In this document: positions 39,264 to 44,736 of the stretch, in pieces | Layout of the letters: the number at the start of each line of letters is the position of its first letter | Numbering within the stretch: position 1 is the stretch's first letter | NCBI GenBank assembly: GCA_964645985.1 | Contig: CAZYCC010000004.1 | Coordinates: 1-44,736 of the forward strand | Direction: 5' to 3' | Length of the DNA stretch: 44,736 bases | Source of the DNA: CAZYCC01 sp964645985 | Lineage (GTDB): Bacteria > Bacillota > Clostridia > Oscillospirales > CAG-272 | Translations under genes and position numbers: made by a program | Notes under the pieces: model-generated | Database searches by the model: none | The model's input: the letters and a program-made list of their open reading frames with translations, nothing else | Told to the model about the DNA's origin: nothing

Positions 39264-42200
39264 ATGGTCTATCGGGTGTATGTGGAGAAGAGGGAGGGGC
39301 TGCGCAGCGAGGCGGCAGCGCTCCTCGCCGAGCTGCGCGTCTTCCTCGGCCTCAGTAGCGTTACCTCGCTGCGGCTCATCCATCGCTACGATGTGGAGGA
39401 CATCGACGAGGAGCTGTTCGCGCGCGCGGTGAAGCTCGTCTTCTCCGAGCCGCAGGTGGATCTTGCGACTACCGACCCGCCCGATGGAGTAGCTCCTCTC
39501 CTCTCCTCGGCGAGTTGCCTCCCCGCCGCGGGAGAGGGCAGCTCTCCCGTTCCCGCCGCGCTCTTTGCCGTGGAGTCGCTGCCCGGGCAGTTCGATCAGC
39601 GCGCCGATTCGGCGGCGCAGTGCATCCAGATTCTCTCGGGAGGCGAGCGGCCGACCGTGCGCTACGCGAAGCTCTACGCCCTCGCGGGGGAGCTATCGCC
39701 CGAGGACATCGCCTCGGTGAAGCGCTACGTCATCAACCCGGTTGAATGTCGCGAGGCGTCGCTTTCCCTACCCGACACCCTGCGCGCGGTATACCCTAAG
39801 CCTCCAGATGTGCCGATTCTCGCCGGTTTTCGCGACCTTTCCGAGGGGGATCTCTCCCCTTTCATCGACCGCTACGCCCTCGCGATGGACGCGGACGACC
39901 TTCGCTTCTGCCGCGATTATTTTGCGCGCGAGGGGCGCGACCCGACGTTAACCGAGCTGCGCCTCATCGACACCTATTGGTCGGATCACTGCCGCCACAC
40001 CACTTTTCTCACCGTCCTTGACCACATTTCTCTCTCCTCGCCCTCGCCGCTCCTCGAGCGAGCGCTTTCGCGCTACCGGGAGGCGCGGCGTACGCTTGAC
40101 CGCCGCTCCCCCGAGACGCTCATGGATATGGCGACGATCGGCGCGAAACTTCTGCGCGCCGAGGGGAAGCTCGAGAACCTTGATTTGTCGGAGGAGATCA
40201 ACGCCTGCACGGTCAAGATTAAGGTCGATGTCGACGGGGAGAGCGAGGACTGGCTGCTTCTTTTCAAAAACGAGACGCACAACCATCCGACCGAGATCGA
40301 GCCGTTCGGCGGCGCAGCGACCTGCATCGGCGGCGCTATCCGTGACCCGCTCTCCGGGCGCGCGTATGTCTACGCGGCAATGCGCCTCACCGGCGCCGCC
40401 GACCCGACTGCCCCCCTTTCATCCACCCTGCCGGGAAAGCTCCCGCAGCGCAAGATCGTGACGACCGCCGCCGCCGGCTATTCCTCTTACGGCAACCAGA
40501 TAGGTCTTTCGACCGGCATTGTCGATGAGCTGTATCACCCGGGCTACGCCGCCAAACGCATGGAGATCGGCGCGGTGATCGGAGCGGTGCCGCGCGCCAA
40601 CGTCCGCCGCGAGAAGCCCCTCCCCGGCGACCGGGTGATTGTCCTCGGGGGGAGAACCGGGCGGGACGGCTGCGGCGGCGCGACCGGCAGCTCCAAATCG
40701 CACACCGCGCACTCGCTTGAGCGCTGCGGCGCGGAGGTGCAGAAGGGCAACGCCCCCGAGGAGCGCAAGCTGCAGCGGCTCTTTCGAAATCCCGCCGCCG
40801 CGCGAATGATCAAGCGGTGCAACGATTTTGGCGCGGGCGGCGTCTCTGTCGCCATCGGAGAGCTCGCCGATGGGCTGGACATCGACCTCGATGTTCTCCC
40901 CAAAAAATACGACGGGCTCGATGGCACCGAGCTTGCGATTTCCGAGAGCCAAGAGCGCATGGCGGTCGTCGTTTCGCCGGAGGATGTCGAGCCTTTCCTC
41001 GCACTCGCCGCCGAGGAGAACCTCGAGTGCACCCCCGCCGCGACGGTCACCGCCTCCCCCCGGATGAGAATGCGCTGGCGCGGCAAGACGATAGTGGATC
41101 TCTCGCGCGATTTTCTCTCATCAAACGGTGCGGAAAAGCACGCCGATGTGCTGCTCCCGCCCGCCCCAGACCTGCCCGCCGCCTCTCCCGCCTACCTCGG
41201 GGAGGGCGCGTCTTTCGCCGATGCTTATCGCGCGCTCGTCTCGGACCTCAATGTCTGCTCAAAGCGCGGCCTTGCCGAGCGCTTCGACTCGACAATCGGC
41301 GCGGGGAGCGTCCTCGCGCCCTTCGGCGGCGTTCACCGCCTGACGCCCGCGCAGGCGATGGTGACAAAAATCTCGCTCGAGGAGGGCGAGACGAGCACCT
41401 GCTCGCTGATGTCTTGGGGATTCAACCCCTCCATCGCCGAGCGTTCTCCTTATCACGCCGCCTATCTCGCGGTGATTGAGTCAATCTCGAAGCTCGTCGC
41501 GGCGGGCGCCGACTTTGCCAAAGACAGTATCTATCTCACCTTTCAGGAGTATATGGAGAAGCCGGGCGCCGACCCCGCGCGGCGCGGCAAACCGGCGGCG
41601 GCGCTGCTCGGCGCGTTCGCGGCGCAGCTTGATCTCGGTGTCGCCGCGATTGGCGGCAAGGACAGTATGTCCGGCAGTTTCGAGAGCCTCGACGTGCCGC
41701 CGACCCTCGTCTCCTTCGCCGTAACGACCGACCGCGTCGAGCATATCGCCACGCCCGAGTTTGAAGCGGCGGGGCACCGGGTTCTCTGGCTGCGCCCGAC
41801 ATGCGGCGAGGGAGGTTTGCCCGACCCCTCCTCGCTGCGCGCGGTTTTCGCGCGCGTAGCGCAGCTACTGCGCTCCGGGAGGGCGGTCGCCGCGTTCACA
41901 CCGACCTATGGCGGCGCCGCCGAGGCGGTCTTCAAGATGGCGATTGGCAATGGTATCGGCTTTGCCTTCGCGGGCGGCATTCCCCGCGATGATCTCTTCT
42001 CCTACGCCTACGGCAGCTTTCTCCTCGAGCTCTCGGGCGATAGCGAGGATGACCTTTCCGCGGAGAACTTCCGCGCGGACATTCTCGGCAGGACGCGCGA
42101 TGACGCGGTGCTGACCTATGGTGGGGAGCGCGTGACGCTCTCCGAGCTTCTTGCGGCCTATGAGGGGCGGCTCGAGGGGGTGTATCCGCTGAAGGTACAC

Positions 42201-43097
42201 CATCGCGGCGAGGGCGAAATAGACTCCGAAAGCCCGAAAACTCCCCCGGTTTTGCGCTATAATTCGCCGACTTTGCCAAGATCTCCTCTCAAAGTGGCAA
42301 AGCCGCGCGTTCTCATTCCGGTCTTTCCCGGTACCAACTGCGAATTTGACAGCGCGCGCGCCTTCCGCGAGGCGGGAGCTCTGCCCGAGGTGTTTGTTTT
42401 CCGCAATCTCACCCCGCGCGACATCGCCGAATCGGTCGACGCCTTCGCGCGCCATCTCGCGCGCTCGCAGATCGTTTTCCTACCGGGGGGATTCTCGGGC
42501 GGCGATGAGCCGGACGGCTCCGGCAAATTCATCACGGCGTTTTTCCGCAGCCCGGCGATTACCGAAGGAGTGCGAGACCTCCTGCAGCACCGCGATGGGC
42601 TAATAGCGGGCATCTGCAACGGTTTCCAAGCCCTTATTAAGCTCGGGCTTGTTCCCTATGGCGACATTCTCGAGCCGAGCGGCAGTTTCCCGACGCTGAC
42701 CTTCAACGAGATCGGGCGCCATCAGTCGCGCATTGTGCGCACCGCCGTCGCTTCGAACAAATCCCCGTGGCTCGCGGGTGTTTCTCCCGGCGAGGTGGTC
42801 AATGTGCCGATTTCGCACGGCGAGGGGCGCTTTCTTTGCGAGGAAGCATTGCTTGAATCGCTCGCGAGAAACGGGCAGATCGCGACGCAGTATGTCGATG
42901 AGCGCGGCAAACCCTCGAGCGCAATTCGCCACAACCCGAACGGGTCAGCTTGGGCGGTCGAGGGCATCACCTCGCCGGACGGCCGCGTCCTCGGCAAGAT
43001 GGGGCACACTGAGCGCACCGCCCCGGATCTCTACAAAAACATCCCCGGAAACACCGCTCTTCCTATCTTCAAGAACGCAGTGCGCTACTACGAATAA
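39264..43097 (+). CDS. purL: Single-chain phosphoribosylformylglycinamidine synthase (PurL with glutaminase)
   Basis: This 1277-residue enzyme converts FGAR to FGAM using glutamine and ATP. It combines an N-terminal PurS-like region (about 1-80), two repeated synthetase modules and a C-terminal PurQ-type glutaminase (from about 1010). So no separate purS or purQ is needed. LIDTYWSDHCRHTTF and ETHNHPTEIEPFGGAATCIGG mark the first module, and GGKDSMSG the second. The glutaminase has C1118 (AGICNGFQAL) and the His-Glu pair in SHGEGRF. A low-complexity insert (about residues 75-105) precedes FAVESLPGQFDQRADSAAQC. The ATG at 39264 is supported by GAGG eight bases upstream; an earlier in-frame start at 39180 is unlikely. 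It ends the purine cluster at a strong terminator. Confidence 0.95.
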   Translation: MVYRVYVEKREGLRSEAAALLAELRVFLGLSSVTSLRLIHRYDVEDIDEELFARAVKLVFSEPQVDLATTDPPDGVAPLLSSASCLPAAGEGSSPVPAALFAVESLPGQFDQRADSAAQCIQILSGGERPTVRYAKLYALAGELSPEDIASVKRYVINPVECREASLSLPDTLRAVYPKPPDVPILAGFRDLSEGDLSPFIDRYALAMDADDLRFCRDYFAREGRDPTLTELRLIDTYWSDHCRHTTFLTVLDHISLSSPSPLLERALSRYREARRTLDRRSPETLMDMATIGAKLLRAEGKLENLDLSEEINACTVKIKVDVDGESEDWLLLFKNETHNHPTEIEPFGGAATCIGGAIRDPLSGRAYVYAAMRLTGAADPTAPLSSTLPGKLPQRKIVTTAAAGYSSYGNQIGLSTGIVDELYHPGYAAKRMEIGAVIGAVPRANVRREKPLPGDRVIVLGGRTGRDGCGGATGSSKSHTAHSLERCGAEVQKGNAPEERKLQRLFRNPAAARMIKRCNDFGAGGVSVAIGELADGLDIDLDVLPKKYDGLDGTELAISESQERMAVVVSPEDVEPFLALAAEENLECTPAATVTASPRMRMRWRGKTIVDLSRDFLSSNGAEKHADVLLPPAPDLPAASPAYLGEGASFADAYRALVSDLNVCSKRGLAERFDSTIGAGSVLAPFGGVHRLTPAQAMVTKISLEEGETSTCSLMSWGFNPSIAERSPYHAAYLAVIESISKLVAAGADFAKDSIYLTFQEYMEKPGADPARRGKPAAALLGAFAAQLDLGVAAIGGKDSMSGSFESLDVPPTLVSFAVTTDRVEHIATPEFEAAGHRVLWLRPTCGEGGLPDPSSLRAVFARVAQLLRSGRAVAAFTPTYGGAAEAVFKMAIGNGIGFAFAGGIPRDDLFSYAYGSFLLELSGDSEDDLSAENFRADILGRTRDDAVLTYGGERVTLSELLAAYEGRLEGVYPLKVHHRGEGEIDSESPKTPPVLRYNSPTLPRSPLKVAKPRVLIPVFPGTNCEFDSARAFREAGALPEVFVFRNLTPRDIAESVDAFARHLARSQIVFLPGGFSGGDEPDGSGKFITAFFRSPAITEGVRDLLQHRDGLIAGICNGFQALIKLGLVPYGDILEPSGSFPTLTFNEIGRHQSRIVRTAVASNKSPWLAGVSPGEVVNVPISHGEGRFLCEEALLESLARNGQIATQYVDERGKPSSAIRHNPNGSAWAVEGITSPDGRVLGKMGHTERTAPDLYKNIPGNTALPIFKNAVRYYE

Positions 43098-43120
43098 ACG
43101 CGAGCGATGCCAAATATAAA

Positions 43121-43148
43121 GAAAAGCCACCCGGTGGGGTGGCTTTTC
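43121..43148. terminator. Bidirectional terminator between purL and the TasA-like gene
   Basis: A 12-bp stem (43121-43132 with 43137-43148) with a 4-nt loop has A's on the left and T's on the right, 24 bp after the purL stop codon. It can serve both convergent genes. Confidence 0.88.
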
Positions 43149-43204
43149 TCCGCCGCACGCAGCACTCACCGCGTGCGACTTATGTCATTGCGCGGATGGT
43201 GAGG

Positions 43205-44578
43205 TTAGGTCGCGGGAACGAGCTGTTTATATGTATTAGTTCCCGAGAGCGGCCCCTGTTTTTCGGCATCAATCCACTTATAGTCCGCGGGGATTTTGAT
43301 TTTTCCGATGTCTCTTGCGAAAAACAGAGCGTCTTTGACCGCGTCGGGGTCGACAATCTCGATGAGGTCGGTTCCTTCGATTGTGCTCCGGATTTCGATG
43401 AGCCGGGTAATCGTTCCGCCTTTGATGATGATTTTGCTATTCGTTCCGGAAAGATAGAGACCGCCCTCGTATGTGCCTCCTTCGATAATGACAGTAGCGT
43501 TATCGTCTACACGCACGGCGTGGCTAAAGTAAGTATGACCGGGGTTTGATGTTCTATCGTCCGGGGGCGCTGTGACCGTGCCGTTGCCGGTGAAAGTAAC
43601 ATTCGCGGGGTTTTCCACGTCACCGCCGACGCGGAAGGTGTAGCCGCTCACCTCATCGGTGTTCTCAACCGCCGAACCATCGGCGAGGTCCACCTCCCCG
43701 CTCCCCGAAAGAAAGACGGAACCATCGTTAACCTCGGTTCCAGAATAAACAACCGTGCCGCCGTCGAGGTCATATGGTTTGTCCTCGCTAGTCTCGTTCG
43801 CTCTCGGCACGTCGGCGAGCTTAACGCCAGCGTCATAGCCGTTTCCAAAGCTGTCGCTCTCTTTCGCGGTTTGCGTCGCGAAAACGTTGAGCGTGAAGTC
43901 GATTTTAGGCGCGCTCTCTTCGGTGTAGCTACCGTCGGTGATGTTGTACTTGTTGTCGGGGTTGATCGCGGGGTCGGGGTTTGTGCTCTCATTGGGCTCC
44001 CAATAGAGCACGATGACCTGCGCCTCGCTCGCATCTTTGCCGTCATCGCCCACGTGCCCCGCCGGAGCGAGAACACCGGTCTCGGCGAAGCTGACGAGAT
44101 CGGCGGGTTCACTTGCGATCCCGTCCCACGCGGTCTTGCGGTCGGCCTGGGTCGCTCCCTCGGCTTTGTCGGTCAGCGTCAGAATAGCCGGGTCATCGGC
44201 GGTCGTAATCTTGGCCTTGATGACATCGGACAGGCGATTTTCGCCCACCGGGGTTTCGGTCGCGCTGATAGACAGCTTGTACTGCAGCCAGAGCGACCCG
44301 GCGTTCTTCACCGAGACAGGTTCGCTAACCGCCATCGCGCCCGGCTCCCACAGTTTGGGAAGTTTGCCCTCCTCGAAGATGGATTTTTCACTGTCTGCGG
44401 GAGCGCCATTGACATCCAGCTCAACATCGAGGTTGCCCGCCGTGATGGTGGTGCTTCCCGTCGTTGCGCTGTCGCTGAACCACGCGAAGGTAGTGCCTAC
44501 GAGCATCGCGACGCAAAGCAGCATTGCGAGGGAGCTGCCCAAAAGGCGGGCGCGAGTGGAATTGTGTTTGGTAGTCAA
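43205..44578 (-). CDS. TasA/camelysin-like surface protein with beta-helix C terminus
   Basis: The 457-residue precursor has a signal peptide of the SipW-dependent type. A basic start and a hydrophobic stretch (about 12-32) run into TTFAWFSDSATTGSTTITAGNLDVEL (cited here as about residues 29-54), the typical TasA/CalY junction. The first 260 residues follow the TasA-like beta fold. The last 200 have regularly spaced Gly/Val/Ile strands such as VIIEGGTYEGGLYLSG and IIIKGGTITRLIEI, suggesting a right-handed beta-helix. TasA proteins form biofilm fibres; whether this one polymerises is unknown. The TTG start at 44578 is supported by AAAGGA eight bases upstream. By eye its base composition is less GC-rich than its neighbours. 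No SipW-type peptidase is in the window. Confidence 0.82.
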   Translation of the reverse strand: MTTKHNSTRARLLGSSLAMLLCVAMLVGTTFAWFSDSATTGSTTITAGNLDVELDVNGAPADSEKSIFEEGKLPKLWEPGAMAVSEPVSVKNAGSLWLQYKLSISATETPVGENRLSDVIKAKITTADDPAILTLTDKAEGATQADRKTAWDGIASEPADLVSFAETGVLAPAGHVGDDGKDASEAQVIVLYWEPNESTNPDPAINPDNKYNITDGSYTEESAPKIDFTLNVFATQTAKESDSFGNGYDAGVKLADVPRANETSEDKPYDLDGGTVVYSGTEVNDGSVFLSGSGEVDLADGSAVENTDEVSGYTFRVGGDVENPANVTFTGNGTVTAPPDDRTSNPGHTYFSHAVRVDDNATVIIEGGTYEGGLYLSGTNSKIIIKGGTITRLIEIRSTIEGTDLIEIVDPDAVKDALFFARDIGKIKIPADYKWIDAEKQGPLSGTNTYKQLVPAT

Positions 44579-44736
44579 GAGTGATTTCCTTTCTGCGGGT
44601 TTTCTCCGCGGGAGGGACCGACTTTGTCGGTCGAAGAATAAGTGTTGCGTCCATTAGCTCCGCGCAATGACGCTATGGAACGGCGCAAGCGCCGGATCCA
44701 AAGAAAATAAGGCAAAAGACAGAAACTATATTCTGT
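44579..44736 (-). promoter_or_regulatory. Leader of the TasA-like gene
   Basis: The 158 bp before the start hold a perfect 7-bp hairpin with a 3-nt loop (44616-44622 with 44626-44632, close to the ribosome binding site). They also hold a possible -10 box TATAGT (44725-44730, minus strand), whose -35 box would lie outside the window. The long leader with a hairpin suggests post-transcriptional control, but no known riboswitch is recognised. Confidence 0.35.

Noticed and set aside
44579..44736. Possible c-di-GMP riboswitch before the TasA-like gene
   Set aside because: Only a short GGACGCAA stretch resembles the motif; the other conserved segment and the overall fold are missing.

Overview
The window looks like a high-GC member of the Clostridia (Bacillota), probably an uncultured gut lineage near the Oscillospirales or Christensenellales; the rank below class is inference. 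Supporting signs are the order recJ-relA-dtd-hemZ, rqcP beside divIC, the cdaA-cdaR pair, a single-chain PurL carrying its own glutaminase, a stand-alone AICAR transformylase beside a PurO-type IMP cyclohydrolase, and a TasA/camelysin-like protein. A run of exactly 100 N (17522-17621) shows that this is a scaffolded draft or metagenome assembly. No rRNA, tRNA, insertion sequence, phage gene or CRISPR array is visible.

Layout. 1-5.5 kb: an OmpR-type response regulator and rpe (+) converge at a shared terminator on ispD, ispF and a sensor kinase (-). 5.7-8.5 kb: cdaA-cdaR, the c-di-AMP synthase and its partner. 9-17.5 kb: a flavin dehydrogenase, recJ, relA/spoT, dtd and hemZ, which runs into the gap. 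17.7-21.1 kb: rqcP, divIC, an RluA-type pseudouridine synthase, a DUF3810 protein and dut. 21.1-24.5 kb: three envelope proteins (a small membrane protein, an LRR protein and a FIVAR lipoprotein). 24.7-30.1 kb: mntP and nadE (-) facing pncB and a PHP phosphoesterase (+). 30.4-43.1 kb: a nine-gene purine cluster purE-C-F-M-N-O-H(transformylase)-D-L. 43.2-44.6 kb: a TasA/camelysin-like surface protein.

How the genes work together. The purine block covers nearly the whole route from PRPP to IMP. purB and purK are absent, and PurE carries a class II-like active-site loop, so it may carboxylate AIR directly. The usual bifunctional PurH is replaced by two separate enzymes encoded with a 4-nt overlap. 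nadE and pncB are divergent and both serve NAD synthesis. cdaA-cdaR and relA place two nucleotide second-messenger systems close together.

Regulation. Several promoters with near-consensus -35/-10 boxes and 17-bp spacers can be read directly (before the response regulator, ispD, cdaA, the small membrane protein, the FIVAR lipoprotein, pncB and purE). Genes fall into two groups: some have a strong Shine-Dalgarno sequence, while others have none and follow long C/T-rich, G-poor spacers. Hairpins followed by T-tracts lie directly before purD and mntP. Other unusual points are a probable one-base error or slippage site in a C7 run in the cdaA tail, a 22-bp imperfect inverted repeat between ispD and ispF, and a small ORF with a good ribosome binding site before the IMP cyclohydrolase gene.
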